Of a stretch of DNA of 64,000 nt, positions 1 to 19,502 are shown piece by piece. Position 1 is the first letter of the stretch; the number at the start of each line of letters is the position of its first letter. The translations under genes were made by a program, and so were the position numbers. Source of the DNA: Alitta virens (lineage: Eukaryota > Annelida > Polychaeta > Phyllodocida > Nereididae). The notes under the pieces are model-generated. The model was not told the origin of the DNA. It saw nothing but the letters and a program-made list of their open reading frames with translations, and did no database searches. The stretch is taken from NCBI GenBank assembly GCA_932294295.1, contig OW028574.1, positions 9,062,215-9,126,214 on the forward strand, read 5' to 3'.

Positions 1-162
1 AATGGTTCTAAGAATCTAGTTTTTAGATTTATTGAGTATACATAATTTATTATTGTAGTCTTGGACTGTTTGACATGGTCTTATGCTTCCTCCAAATGGC
101 ATTTGCTGCTTAATAATAATAAACATGATTCATTGCATACCATACATACAGCTGATGCAGTG

Positions 163-520
163 AGGGGCGGAATGGAATGGAAAAACGCGGAACGGGGAAA
201 ATGCAGAATTTTATGTAGATAAACACACTGTAGCTCATTCCCCACTTGACAACGGAGTCTTATGTCCTGGGTCTGTGTCCAAGTGATGTGGTTGCAGCCC
301 CTCCTGGATACGCCACTGTGAAGTAGGCCTAATACAAACTAGACGGAGTCTTTTGGTCTTTGTGATGTTCAAATGATGCGGTCAGTCACATGCCATTGTG
401 GGGGTAAAGACGTGAACTTATCAAAGTCTGCATTGTACAAAACTTGTCATTCCCTTCCATGTATTTTCATTCCGTTCCTCGTTTTATCATTCCATTCCGT
501 TTCGCGTTTTACAGACGCCC
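163..520. mobile_element. hAT-like MITE with 7-bp target duplication
   Basis: The sequence TGCAGTG occurs at 156-162 and again at 521-527. The ends between them are imperfect inverted repeats, with AGGGGCG on the left matching CGCCCT on the right. Both subterminal regions carry GGAATGGAATGG-like and GCGTTTT-like motifs in opposite orientation. The element is 358 bp and has no ORF, so it is non-autonomous. The duplication becomes 8 bp if one mismatch is allowed, which would suit the hAT superfamily. That assignment is inference. Confidence 0.55.
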
Positions 521-1065
521 TGCAGTGAATTTGTGTGTTTGCAAGGTGCAGGAATATAGACATGTACATTGTATCAGGAAGTGGTGTTAAATAAGCATTA
601 TAAGATATAAGTTGCAGGTCTTGTGACTTTTAAGCGCAGTCAAAGAAAAATGTGTCATATTTGTAAGAACTTTTCTACCCTCTACCACATGTTATTTTTA
701 CATAGTTTACTAAATAAGGCATTGCTGGACAGTGGACAAAATAATTGCCATTGGTTCGTTGCAGGATACATTATCATGATTATGTTGATTTTTAGCTCAT
801 TTATGTGTAATTTAAACTTTTTATAAGCCGCCTTCGCACTAGTGTATTCTAAGAATAGTGCCAGGTCGAGTTGCGTGAAAGGTATGAAGAAGTAAAAAAA
901 AGTGGCATTTTCGGAAATCATAAATATTGCACGTAAGAGTGGGATATTTTGCTGGAAATTTTCAGCTTATAAATGACTGCTGAAAATCTTTAACTCAAAT
1001 CTAAATATCATGAATCAGGTGTCACTGTCACAATGAGGCATATGCATCTTGATAGGCAGCATGAT

Positions 1066-1105
1066 ATGCTAAGCATGATATGCTAAGCATGATATGCTAA
1101 GCAAT
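1066..1105. repeat. 14-bp tandem repeat, about three copies
   Basis: The unit GATATGCTAAGCAT is repeated about three times in direct orientation. Each unit contains short palindromic halves (GCAT/ATGC). No function is suggested. Confidence 0.8.
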
Positions 1106-2540
1106 ATGGTATGGGAAGACCTTTGTTAATATGCAAGGAAATTAATCCTGACTCTATGATCATTATGGTCTAAAGTAACACAATGAAGTGAATAATATTA
1201 TGAGCAATGCTCAGTCAGGTTTGTGTGGGCTGTAATCCAGAATTTGCGATGACAGCTATGACAGCCTATGAACAAAATGATGAATAAATAGTCTTTGGGG
1301 AGGAAGGACCTTTGCAGTGTACATTTAGCCGGGGTGAGCAGGGGAATTTGTCGGTTGCATGTTATTCCCCATCTGTGACTGACAATAGCACGAAGGATTG
1401 TATTGTGATTCCCCAACACCTGTCGCCAAGGTTACGGGTTCAGCTGCTGCAGCTGTATTTTTGTTTTGTTTATGTTTTTTTATGCGCCATTAGGCTCAAA
1501 TAGCCATGCTGTTGCTGATGAGTGCTACTTGAATTGGACACTGCTCTTCCTCCAAATTCCCTGATATAGGCCCATTACGTTGCATTATGACCCAGGGACT
1601 TTTCATCGGCCTTCTTATGTCTACCTTATAGATCCCACTATCATTCTACTATAATCCTAGGTGATAAAATTAAACTTCGAGAAAATCCCACTCAACTATT
1701 GACCCATTTGAGGCAGACTTCGGCAGCCATGTATGCATGGTTTTTTATGTATCATAAATATTCATGACCTTTTATGATGTAAAATTGTTTTAAATGTTAA
1801 CAAAGGAAGAAATGGCATGATTAATGAGTGGTTGATATCGAGCACTTCCTTCATATTGTACTTAATCAGTTGAAAAAAGAATATAGAAACAAGCTGAATA
1901 TCTAGAGTGTCAGTCTAGTATGAATTAATTTGTTTTTAATCTTCTGTATTGATTGTTGATCATGTATAATGGAATTCCCGCTTATTGACAAAGGTAGTTT
2001 TGCAAAATTGCAATGGTTTGCTAAATCCACTGACCTTTACTCAGTTTGAAAGAATGAGCTTAAGCTAAACAGCTTGTAATAATTTTGGATTAAATGAGAT
2101 GATGACTATTATATTGTAACAAATTAATCTAGTTTACCAATATAAATTATGACATCATAAAATGTTGATGCTTTGTATTACATAAAATGCACTTATAAGT
2201 GCTATATGAATTAAAAACTTGCACTGGTAATACTTATATGACTGAATATTAAAATTTCCAGTTTCTGTTTCAAAGGTGCATCTGTTACTGTTAGTTTCGA
2301 GTGGCAATTCGAGTGACATTTGGAGAAAAAGCGCATAGCTGTTTATTGGTTTACTCTTAGTTTATAGTAATTTATACATGTTTGACTTGAGTAAACAGCA
2401 GTCAGCATCATATCTGAGAAAAGTTAAATTCTGTTGATCATCACTGAGGGTTACCACCGTGGTTAGAATTGATGATATATGAGAATCCTATTTGCATAAA
2501 TGATGTACAGTTTGACATTTGAGACAGAATGGAACGATTA

Positions 2541-2914
2541 ATATTAGGGATCCATATCGTTTGTTTCAAACGATACAATACATATCTATTGATTGGACAA
2601 TTGATACTCATGTATCGATTGAAAAGAAAACTTAAAAATATTTTTTTGGAGGAGCAAGAAATAAAATTCCTTTATTTAAAAAAACAGTTGCATTAGTAGG
2701 CCTAAGTATTAATCCCCTATTGACAAAGACATTCAAAACTCTTCTCTTCACAATGAAAACATTTAATGGATTGGCAATGTCACCCATGAAAATACTTTAT
2801 TTTCGGATTTATGAAGTCAAACGATTATCGGTTGACCAAATAAAGTGATTCATGTAATCGTATCGATTGAAATAACCGGTTTAATCGATATGTCGTGAAC
2901 CGGTACAGACCCCT
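2541..2914. mobile_element. Possible hAT-type MITE relic
   Basis: The octamer AACGATTA occurs at 2533-2540 and 2915-2922. It brackets a 374-bp segment whose ends are loosely inverted (TTAGGGATC on the left, GACCCCT on the right). The interior has several inverted TATCG/CGATA motifs, including a short perfect hairpin near 2558-2580. The eight-base duplication and the TAGGG-like terminus would fit a hAT-derived MITE, but the terminal repeats are weak. Confidence 0.35.
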
Positions 2915-4400
2915 AACGATTATAATATTATATTTGGCATGATTAGGATGACAACAATAAATCGATTAACAAATATTTTGTCTCCATTAACACTGGGGCT
3001 GAGCAAATAGTATCATTAATTAATACAAGATAGAAAATGTCCACCAGGAACGCTGAAGTTAATAATAAATTTGTTGAATTAAATTACTTCAGGTTAGTTT
3101 TAATTGATAGTGGGGGTGCTGCTCTTCTGAGGTAAGGCCATTCTTAAAAATATTCCTGTAGAAGGTTACTCGACCGTATGGAACATATCAGTGTGTATGA
3201 CAAATTTTTCCCTTGATTTTTTATTTTTATTTAATTTTTTAAGTCCTCAAATTATTTCCGGGTCTATTTTTGCGGTAGCAATCATACCTACCTGATGGGT
3301 TTATCAAGTGTCATGTAGCCTGCAACAGAAATATTTTTAAGGCTGGCCTAATTCAGTGGTAAATTAGATGCTGGTCAACAGTTCCACGAATATGGTCCAG
3401 CAAGACAGAAAATTGCTAGAGAGGTCAGTGGGGCTTTAACTTGTAGAAACCTTGAGGTTTCCCTGGGAGTGTGCTGTCTACATTGGCAGCAGTGCCATAC
3501 ATGAATTGTAGCAGCACAAGTCCTGAATCTTTTATGATCTTTCATACCAGAGATGATAAGTTCACATGCAAAGGACAGACAAGGTCGGAATGACCTTCAA
3601 TACGTGTCTCTTAGGACCTTGCCTATATTACAATTGATACATAACATCACAGAATAGTGTTATACGCTGTATTGTTTATGCGAATGCGACCGTGATGTTG
3701 GTAACTAAGTACATTGTATTGTTCTGCCGTTTTACTCTTAATTTATTGCTATCGTGGTATGTTTATGGTGTGCATTGTCGCACATACAGAAGGTCAAAGC
3801 CCAAGGTTTTTTCTGGATTTGTAAACAACAAGAACCTAATGTAAATTGCATCAAACATCATTATTTTTAAACAAGTATTGAGTATTAGACGAAGGATGTG
3901 TGGCATTCAGCTGATACTTTAATATTGAACAATTGACTTCATCAGGAACTTTGAAAAGTTGTGAATTAAAGTTTTGCATGTCCTTGAGACCTCTTTAATC
4001 TTCTCGTTGATGCATACCACAGGTTGCCTCTTGAGTCTGGAGATCGGTATCTTATGTGAGGTCTTTGAATAAGATCCTTGAGATGTTGGAGTGCATTAAT
4101 TGAGCATTATCAATCACAGGAATGTGTGACAGAGACAAGTGATATGAGAACAAGCAAAATTAGATTGGTAGATGCTACTCATTAACAGTTTAAGGAGGCC
4201 ATGTTCATGATGATGATTCTTCAGTACTGAGAAATAGGACAGTTTCAGAGGGCCTATCTATCATTGTTTCCTGCAAGAGATCACCATGATAAGATCTACA
4301 ATGTAACAACATTTGAGAAAGCCGTACAATTATTTATTTAGTTAATTATGTTGGCGCACTCATTGTACCATTTAATTTAATAATGTCTAATCATATGAAT

Positions 4401-4800
4401 GTCTCGATGCTACTGGGTCTGAAGCTTAGTCAGCTTATATGACCAGCTGCCAGCGGCAGACGTAATGATGAGATGATAAGACTTGGAACTCCACACCATG
4501 TTGTAAACACATTTACCCCATGGGTGGGGTCTTTTACTTGCCTCAGCATAAACACCGAGTACAAGGCACCTCCAATTTAACGTCTGATGCGATCGACATC
4601 CAGCTGGGATGTAGCTCATGAAGAGTGCCCATGCCTGGGATCGAACCTGGGTCCTGGGATCGAACCTGGGTCCTGGGATCGAACCTGGGTCCTGGGATCG
4701 AACCTGGGTCCTGGGATCGAACCTGGGTCCTGGGATCGAACCTGGGTCCTGGGACCTTCAGCAGAGCTGGCCATGTGGAACACCCAGCTGCCTAATTGAG
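4401..4800 (-). mobile_element. SINE-2 copy with a 6x19-bp expanded B-box
   Basis: This is a tRNA-derived SINE read on the minus strand. It shares a central block (GACGTTAAATTGGAGG..., CCCACCCATGGGGTAAATG) with copies near 8700, 44440, 55800 and 59460. The tRNA-like promoter part is unusual. The 19-bp unit that carries the pol III B-box (GGTTCGATCCC on the minus strand) is present as six perfect tandem copies at 4637-4750. Open reading frames across the array are by-products of its lack of stop codons. Confidence 0.75.
4637..4750 (-). repeat. Six perfect 19-bp repeats, each with a B-box
   Basis: Units start at 4637, 4656, 4675, 4694, 4713 and 4732. On the minus strand each contains GGTTCGATCCC, a close match to the TFIIIC B-box consensus GGTTCGANTCC. 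The copies are identical, so the expansion looks recent. Confidence 0.9.
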
Positions 4801-4813
4801 TTCATGTAGTTAA

Positions 4814-5960
4814 AGGGGAACTAATGGAAGTTTGTATGTTAATTTCAAAAGTTCAATTAGATGTTAAATAATATATTGGTGTGAAAGGAAATGTCTTAAA
4901 GGCTGGTTTGACATCGTTTCAAGCCAATTCAAAGTGCAATTTGCACCAACCGCCGACATGATGCGGGCCGCCATTATTGCACATGGCACCCAAGACAGTG
5001 ACGTCACTTATGTACACTGCTAGGCCATATATATGCAATCAGCCATATAAATCAATTCATAATCATGTTGATTACAAGCCGTTTCATTGTTCATTGCAAT
5101 TATAACAAGAACATACAGCACAACAACATGAAGGGTGTTAATTGCAATTTTTTGGGAATACAGCATAATTATTGCATTGATTGCAATGAGCTTATTTCAA
5201 ATGTATGTTGCATTGCTAGAAACATTTAATATAGGCCTACTAGTTTAAAATAAAATATAATATCAAAAACTCATTTTCAACAAAACAATCACAATTAAGA
5301 ACTGATCCCTGTTGTAAACTTTTTATTACATTTGCAATTTGTCTGCCATACTTTAATTTTCATCCCATCATTATTTCTTAGATTTAGATCTTGTTATTTA
5401 TATATAAATGTCTTTTTTCTTTTTTTTTTCATTAAATAATATAGATTTTTTTAAATATGAGTTTTTATGGGACATCCATGTGAGCCTTTTTTAAATAAGA
5501 ACTTATTAGATGTCTCCTGTCCAAAGGTAATTAGATCATATGTATTTTGACTTTTATTTTATTTATTTTTCTGCTAATAGTTGTTCCTTGCTGCTTTTGT
5601 TTGTTTTATTTAACATAGATCTAATAAATTCTTTCTTTCTCTGTCTAATTGCTTTGTCTCAAGTTCAATGGCAATTACTTGACACTCAGTAAGAACTGCT
5701 CTGAAAGTGCAATTAACTGTATCTAAACTGTTGCTGACAGTTTCTCACCAGTTGAATAGTACAACAGTGACGTATTTCCGGTCAGTGCAAAACACCAGGA
5801 ATTTAAAAAATGGTGGCCTCCGTAGTTCACAACACGGAGCTAATAAATGCAGGAAATTTCATTACCAGGGCACATATACAAGTTATGAATAGCATGGAAT
5901 TGTTTCTATGGACCCAAGCTAAAATCTGAGAGGTAAAGTGCAAAAGGGGTTAGTTCCCCT
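4814..5960. mobile_element. Non-autonomous TTAA-flanked DNA transposon
   Basis: TTAA at 4810-4813 and 5961-5964 flanks a 1,147-bp element with 11-bp inverted ends (AGGGGAACTAA / TTAGTTCCCCT). A TTAA duplication is known for piggyBac and Kolobok elements, and the AGGG start suits Kolobok. No transposase ORF is present. A perfect CRE palindrome (TGACGTCA) lies at 4999-5006. Confidence 0.65.
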
Positions 5961-6017
5961 TTAACCCTCATTGTATTACAAATTCTTTGAGAAGTAAAAA
6001 AAAGAGGTTATATTAGT

Positions 6018-6330
6018 AGTTTGGTATAGTGGGCCCAAATTTATGATCATATTTGGTGTCCATAGAATATAAAATATATCATTACTTTGAGCAACACTCG
6101 CCAAGTTTTGAAGGTCTTGTCCAACAAGAATAACATCTGTGTAGCGTAGCGGGGGTTTGGGGGCAGTAGCCCTCAAGAAAAACAGAACAAAAACATTGTT
6201 CTTGCCGTGAATATGAAAACCGCCATCATTTGTTTGTGACATCACACATTTAATTCAAGCTTTTGACGTCATAATCTTGGCAACGAGGCCAGCTAAATAT
6301 GGTCATAAATCTGGGTCCGCTAAACAGCAC
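6018..6330. mobile_element. MITE-1 copy
   Basis: Near-complete copy of a MITE seen four times in the window. Its ends are long inverted repeats related to GTGCAGTATAGCGGACCCAA, followed by ATTTATGRTCATATTTGG. The interior holds conserved AACCGCCATCATTTG and a TGACGTCA palindrome (6264-6271). No clear target duplication is seen. Confidence 0.7.
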
Positions 6331-6528
6331 TTCTTCCTAGTAGTTCAGCAAACGCGAATAACTACGCTGCTGGGCTATTGTATTAGATGCACGTGATATG
6401 CATTTTCAAAGTGCCGACAGGATAGGAGTTATGAGAATGAAGCAGGCCATGCACGAATACATAGTTAACAAATTAGAGCAATTCAGTTTTGAAATCTTTG
6501 TGTAACATTAGGTTCTTTGTTTGGTTAG

Positions 6529-12623
<6,095 letters not shown>

Positions 12624-15600
12624 CAGCAACTGCCTCTGATGCTGGATGCTCTCCTCCCCCTCATTCAGCCACATGGCAGCGTGTTTTGGTGCTGGGGAAG
12701 TCAGCCAGTGTCTTGCTTTTGTTGCTCTCAGGCCGTTACCATTTTCTGTACGAAGAAAGCTGACCAAGTGACTTTTGTCATTTCTCATTTGTTCTAAGTG
12801 TCTTGAATTGGGTCTATGTTTTATGCAAAAGGGTCCTTACTTTATTATCTCAAAAAGTTAATCAGAGCTGATATATTGAATGTGATGGCTAATTATCGTT
12901 AATGAATATATTGATAAGCACTTCATTGCACTGCTGCCTTTCCCAGACACCAAAGCATAATATCTCAGAGGGTCTTAATCTTCAATTTAATTCCTCTTCC
13001 TTTTTTTTCCACCTGAGCAATCAAAGTTGATGGCTTCTCTGTTTAAGAGGGGTAGGCTTATGGGTCATATGAGCGATCCGCAAAATTCATTGTTAATCAT
13101 ACTTAAATAATTCCAGTTTCAGAAAATGATATTCCACTTCCTGTCATTCAGGCTGTCTTTGATACATTCCTTTCTTATTTTTACTTATTTTTTTTTAATT
13201 AAAAGTTGTTATATTTTTTCTCGGTTTACCCTTGGGTGTGATGCAATAGGGTAAAGTTAGCAAGGAAAGAAGTTTGCATAAAAACATTTTGCATTCATGA
13301 CAGTTCATTGCTGGTACACAATATCCACCATCAGTGGTTATCTCTCAGGATGCAATTTTCTGTGCAAACTAAATCTTGAAAGTACGGTTATATATTAAAT
13401 ATATATTTATATCACTGTTACTTATATATAATGTTTCAAGAATGAGTGTTTTACATGTAGCGGTTTCTTTGGTGGACAGATGGATGAAATTAAAGCTAGT
13501 TAATGTTGTGATATTTTTAAAATCCTTGTCCATTTTTTCAAACAAAAGCCATTCCATTGTTTGATTGACACGTGATCTTGTTTTATTTTTTATCTTGGTT
13601 TTATATACACCTTTTTTATTATGTGACATTTAATACTGTTCATGCTTTTGCACTATTGTATTGTTTTTTTTTTCATCGTGATCATCTTTCTGTTTGAACA
13701 TATATATCTATAACATGTCCATATTAACAATAAATTAAGAAAGTAAAAGGAATAAGGATTTAATGGGCCGTCGATATTCTCTGGGTGGGCAACTATCTTA
13801 CGATTTCAGTTATAAAATGCTTTTAGTTGAATATCTTGTTACGTATAGATAAAAAAATTTAGAGCGAATTAAACTTACTAATTTAAAAGATCAACAGGGG
13901 AGTGAGTATCTAATGCAATTCTGAAGCAGATATGAACTAATGCTGCACAAAAAACAAAACTCACTTAATCTTAAATTAAACGAAGGTGTAAGCTGCTGGC
14001 TGGTGTTACAATGGAGTATACTGTACAAACCTAAATGTAATTGTGTGATCTTTGTATTTATGTGTTAGGTAAATCAATTGATGTTATTTGTATGTTGCTT
14101 AATTGTCTTAATTGTTCCAAGGGAATGAATCTATGACTGTTTTCTAAACAGTATCAGAATAAATCCTTATTTCCGAACATCAGAATAATTTGAGTTCACT
14201 ACACGAGTGTTTTTAATGTGAAGAGTGATCGATGAAGTCATGTAACATATTAAATGGTAGTAGATTCTATTGCCGACAAATGTGAAAGGTTTTAATTGGA
14301 ATTGAAATGATAAATATACATAATCACAATTATTTTAAAAAAAACGATGCAGCAGCAATTATTATTGAGTCTTATCTAACTTCCCTTTTTCACGGATGGC
14401 AGTGGTTTTAAGCATTTTAAAAAGGCTGTTTTCTCTAAACGCTTAATGTCTTCATATTAAAGAGACTGGTGAATATATTGTATAAGGTAATATATTATAA
14501 TGCTATTAAGTGATACATAACCTCTATTAATATATATACCTAATATATATTCAAATGTGTAGATGATATTATATATTGTTGGAAATTCAGTGTGTTACGG
14601 TTACTGCAATCAGGTTGTGTCGAATTTAACTAACGGGGGCTTGTCACTAATTACTTTGTCAAGTTTGAATCGAATTACAAAGATACATAGCACGCTGTAT
14701 CATAAAGAAAATAAGTGTAACTGCTTTACTGTATTCTTTTCCACATGAATTTGACTGTTAATGCCCCGTGTCCTAGTTAAGATTTAAAAAAATTGTGATT
14801 GTCCCTCGTCTCAGTTTTAAAAGGTGCATAATTCTGAATGGAATGTAGCTAGGAATGGTGTATGTGTATAATGTAGCTAACTATGTAAATATTTAGATAA
14901 TAATAATCAGGAGGAAATCTCATGTCATTGTATTCCATTATACCACTGGGTTGGTAGAGAAATTAATCGATGTACAGTATACATATATATTATTATATAC
15001 ATAAATTTATTGACAAGTAACACGGAGCTGCAATGTTTTGCTTGTGCTTTGGATCATGTACAGAATCTTAGATTACAAAAATGTCATATTTGGGAGTGTT
15101 TGATTTCTATGAATAATTGAAAAAGTGTGTTGATGTGACGAATGTATGGAACGGCAAGGTAGTAGGAAATTGGTTTTTAATGTAAAGTTGCTGGAAATTC
15201 AATTAGCCTTCGTGTCCTATTCTAGTGTATGTCAATATTCCTTATAATCTCGATATTTTTTTGTGTTTACATATGTTTAATTGTATATATTTTGTAGCGT
15301 ATTAACATTCCACTGTGTAAGTTCATTAACTCATTTAATCTTTTTTGTTATTAGAAATATATAGTTATAGTAATAATACTGTGAATGAAGCAGTGAAAAA
15401 AAATTCCACCTTAAAGACCTGCTTATGACAATCATTTTAAGACTAGGCTTTAAACCTTAAATTTCGAATAACTTAATCCTAATTAAAACATTTAATTAGT
15501 TGTACAACATTGGCACAGACTGGGTCTGTTTGTAAGAAACTAAAGTTTCGAAAAGTGGAAGGACTTATAAGAAAGGTAGGCTTCAAGGTGAATTATTACT

Positions 15601-16799
15601 TATTTGATAAATCAAATATTCATGAAAAATTGGCATTAATTTACAGAACTTAACGAGGCCATTTTCTACTTATGAAGTACCTCAATGATACAATGGCAAA
15701 ATAACAAAAAAAAAATTTACATCTTAAATTTTAGTTGTATGTAAATGTCCCTACCGGACCCTAAGGCGTACGTTTAGTCATATTGTATTTCATTGTCTCT
15801 ACAGTTTAGGTGAATCTGTGAGTAATTAGATTTGTAACAATGAAGGACTGAATGTTCGAAACTGTGATAACGGAAAATTGCATAAATCTTTTCTTGAATT
15901 GTTTCATAATTCATCTAGATTTGGTGTGAAGGATTTTGAAGGTTCAGTGTTTCCAGCAACTTAGATGTTCAGTACTTCCAGAGCCTGGAGCTCCGCATTA
16001 ATGGCTCGGAAAAACTTGATTTTGTTTTAGCACACACTGGTTTGGTGTAGCAAGATGTTACAATAAACTGTAAAACAGCAAATGAGCACAGTCTCTAAAC
16101 TGCTGATTTAGATTGCTGAATAATCGGCAGAATCCACATATCCCATTCAGTCAATGTATTTGTCAGTGCCAATCTTTGTCTTATGTTGTTTTTGATTCGA
16201 AACATTCGTGTTATTACCAACTACCTTAGCCTGGAAGCTTGGAAAACCTGCTCAATTCTAACTTAATTCAAACACTGAAAATAAAGTAAATGATACTACA
16301 AAGATCTTGTCTTATCTTATTTTTGCAAAAAAAAATGTAAAAGAACTAAAACGAATGGGAGTAGAGAACCATCTTACTGTAAGTTTAATACAAAAATATT
16401 TTACATGGTGAAAGGCACATTATATTTATTTACAAAGACATGATTAAAAAAAGCATTGCACATTACAGTGTGAATACATTATACAAATGGTAAATATGAC
16501 GGAGGACTGAGGTTGCTGCATATATATTATACACACACCTTACATACGTCTTCAGTACGCAGTGTAATGCATTATCTATTAAATTGGTCTACTACATAAT
16601 CATTGACTGTTTCGATAACGATTGGATCTAAATTCTGCCACATGCCTTCGTTGTGGACCTAAAACTGAGATGATCCTTAATGTGGGATTCCACTAAAAGC
16701 ATATCTTTACTTAAAGTATTTAATAATCAGTATGTATGAGTCATGGCCATTACATGATCACTCGTATTTACATTATATACACAAAACCATTTGCAATTA
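12624..16799. other. MLK 3' UTR and convergent intergenic region
   Basis: AT-rich and without coding signal. AATAAA hexamers on the plus strand at 13729-13734, 14158-14163 and 16280-16285 are candidate MLK polyadenylation signals. On the minus strand an AATAAA (plus-strand TTTATT at 16425-16430) could serve VTI1B, whose stop is 370 bp further right. If the distal MLK site is used, the two transcripts end within about 150 bp of each other, tail to tail. Confidence 0.5.
16425..16430 (-). promoter_or_regulatory. Candidate VTI1B polyadenylation signal
   Basis: AATAAA on the minus strand, 370 bp beyond the VTI1B stop codon. Chosen by position only. Confidence 0.35.
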
Positions 16800-19502
16800 T
16801 CAAGAGAAAAATTTCCAATACACCAATCCTACGAGTATGCAGACTTCTATAATGATTATCACAATAAGTAGAAGTTTGTTCGTAACAACCCTGCAAAAGA
16901 TCGTTTATGAGTCATTAGTACTTGCTGTCATTCATCTTTCATGAAATAGACATGCTTATTATTATGGGTTTAGTGCAGTATAGCGGACCCAAATTCATGC
17001 CCATAATAAATACATTGTTATTTTGACCAATATTTTGAGTTCTAATACAACTAGAAAATCGTTAGTTTTGCGGGGGTTAAAAAAAACATCGTTATTGCTG
17101 TGAAAAATGAAAATCGCCGTCATTTGTTTATGACGTCATCAATTGAATTCAAACATTTGACATCATAAGGTTTACTAAATATGGCCATACTGCACTTTTC
17201 CCATTATTATGAAAATCCTGTAAATATTGCACACAATACATTATTATAACTGCATTTCATTCAGCAATATAAATCAAATTTCAGTCATGAAATATACTCT
17301 ACCTGCGAGCCATTCCCTTTATGATTTTATGGCTGTCTCTCAAATTTCCATCTGTGTCATGGAGCTGAAATATATAACAGGTCTATGCATTCAAGGAAAA
17401 GTGCACCATACATGAATTCGATGCTGACATTCATGTTGTATGGAGTATAAGTACGCAGAGCATATCCGTCCAGACCAGCCTTGGGGTCAAGTACAACACA
17501 ATGTACTTAAGTACAAGTACATGAGAATATATCAAGTACTCCAGACTTTCATATCCTTGTTCCATTCCACAGCCTACCACAACAGTTTCTACCCACACAC
17601 AATAGCCGATGGAAATCATCACCGCACAATATCATCCAGTCTCCCAATGGCATGCCATAGAGTGAACATGTGGACCCTTTTTAATGACTGCTCTGTTTTT
17701 AGCGGGCACCAACACACAGATGTTATTGTTTATAGACCTGTCTACATACACACAAGTGTCTCCACTGCACAATGAACCATTGCGCAGCCATTTAAGAATG
17801 TAGATTATGTCTTCAAACCATTCATTTTTTGTTGATCAGAAGTTCCAACATAATATTTACCCTATCTCTGGTCCTGACAAGTTGTTCCCTTTGTGTTCCC
17901 AGTTCCCCAACGATGTTAGTTCCAATCTCGTCAGTCTCGGCTGCTACTCTGTGGGACCTGGCAATGCTTTCCGACGTTCTGTCTAATATTCTGTTACCTT
18001 CAAAAAGACGATTTCTCTGTTGCTTAACAGTCCCCTGAAAAGTCACCATTCGATAAGAAAGCATGTCAACTGAAGTTTCATTTAATGGTAAGTAATATTA
18101 GAAGTCTGAATGTGTTACGCACCTCATGGTCATCCTCAAAAGCAGCGCCGAAGTCTCCTCTGCTGGCAGAAGATGAATCTTTTTTCTGCAGTTGTAAGAA
18201 ATTAAATTAGATGGTAATCATTAAATACTAAGATTGATCATAGACAATATTTGTCAGCGAAAGTTGAAAAATAATTTCAGAAAGTTAGTTTGTGAATTGG
18301 CAAATTTAACTACATCGTTATATAATTGGGGGAGTAAGATGAGTCCAGCCGAAAGTAGGAATCAAAATACTCAGAAACAGCATTACCAGATCTCTGGAAA
18401 ACTGGTCCATTTCTCGTCTGTAGTTGCGCACTCTCATTAACATCTGCGTGCGATAAGAAGCTGGTGCCCTTTTGAGCTCCTGTTCCATTTCTTGTATCTG
18501 TAAGAAAAGATCATTCAGACATTCATTAATCGAGGGTCGCAACTAACAATCAGAATCTCTCAGTGTCTGTATCATCAAAGTCAGAGTATAATTTATTCAC
18601 CCATATAATCACTGAATTAATGCTTGAAGCTGTTGTACAATTGCTAGATGTCAAAGCTTTTAATAATCATGTTGCAGTAAGAGTTGTGTCATCTGCATAG
18701 ATGATACGGTGGAAAAGATTACTAGCAGAGACAATGTCATACATGTAAATAAAGAGTAACGGGCCTAAAATAAACCCCCGAGGAATGCCAGTTTAAATTA
18801 ATAAAGGAGTGGAATTTCATTTAGTTCAACATATTCTATTGCTAAGATAAGATAACTCTTCCAAATTTTCATTGAAGTCATAATATTTATACATTAGCAA
18901 TGATCAAGGGCAAGAAGTGTGCAAAGCCATGTATGATGTTATCATTCCACAAAATACGTCAATGCCTTCAGTTCATAAATCTCACTATCACATCGAGTTC
19001 TCTATATTTTCTATTTCCTCCTGTCTTACACTTGCTTACACAAAATAAATACAATCTGAATCATGCAAGTTTTGCAAAGATGAAATAATGGACACTGACC
19101 AACACGTTTCCTTCCTCGATTTTCCTTTCCAGTTCTCGGACATGTTTCTTCCTCTCCTCTGAAATGTTATGGAATTTAATAATCTACTGAACAATGCTGA
19201 ACAAGTGAACTGTTGGCAGTGCTGCATATAATCATATCAACATGAGTGAACACTTCCTAAAGCCTAATTTTCTTGTTCATAGATCACCTTTGATAATGTC
19301 CATTAGAACTTTAGCATAGTCACCAATGGACTACTAGGCCCAATCAGACAGAAATATTATTGTTTACAAAATTGACAAAACTTGTCCCAAGTTCCTCTAT
19401 ACCTCCAGAGTACTTCGGCAGCTGGTACGCTATTTTATGCCTGACTTCATCGCTGACGGAGTGGAAATCTTCTTCCCGGTCTTCAAATACTTCAGATGAC
19501 AT
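16800..19502 (-). CDS. VTI1B: VTI1B-type Qb-SNARE
   Basis: A tail-anchored SNARE for late endosome/lysosome fusion; family partners are syntaxin 7, syntaxin 8 and VAMP8/7. It has seven exons in transcription order: 19502-19403, 19158-19100, 18497-18387, 18185-18123, 18034-17861, 17364-17303 and 16890-16800. All junctions are GT-AG and in phase, giving 219 residues (human VTI1B has 232). The N-terminal part starts MSSEVFEDREEDF and forms the Habc-like bundle (ERKKHVRELERKIEEGN, LKRAPASYRTQMLMRVRNYR). The SNARE motif runs from about 125 to 188 (SESIARSHRVAAETDEIG, ELGTQREQLVRTRDR). A C-terminal anchor, about 196-214 (NKLLLIVIIIIEVCILVGLV), is followed by a very short lumenal tail. The zero-layer residue is Gln159, as in VTI1B; VTI1A has Asp there. 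The start ATG faces ITPK1 across 250 bp. Confidence 0.95.
16972..17196. mobile_element. MITE-1 copy in the last VTI1B intron
   Basis: The left end AGTGCAGTATAGCGGACCCA is intact. The right end (ACTAAATATGGCCATACTGC) has lost part of its inverted repeat. It contains AATCGCCGTCATTTG and TGACGTCA (17131-17138). It lies between VTI1B exons 6 and 7. Confidence 0.75.

Noticed and set aside
623..921. Overlapping short frames on both strands near the left edge
   Set aside because: Low-complexity, AT-rich translations with no family resemblance.
4587..4809. Two overlapping frames with repeated WDRTWVLGSNLGPGIEPGS-like peptides
   Set aside because: These translate the 19-bp B-box array of a SINE and are not a gene.
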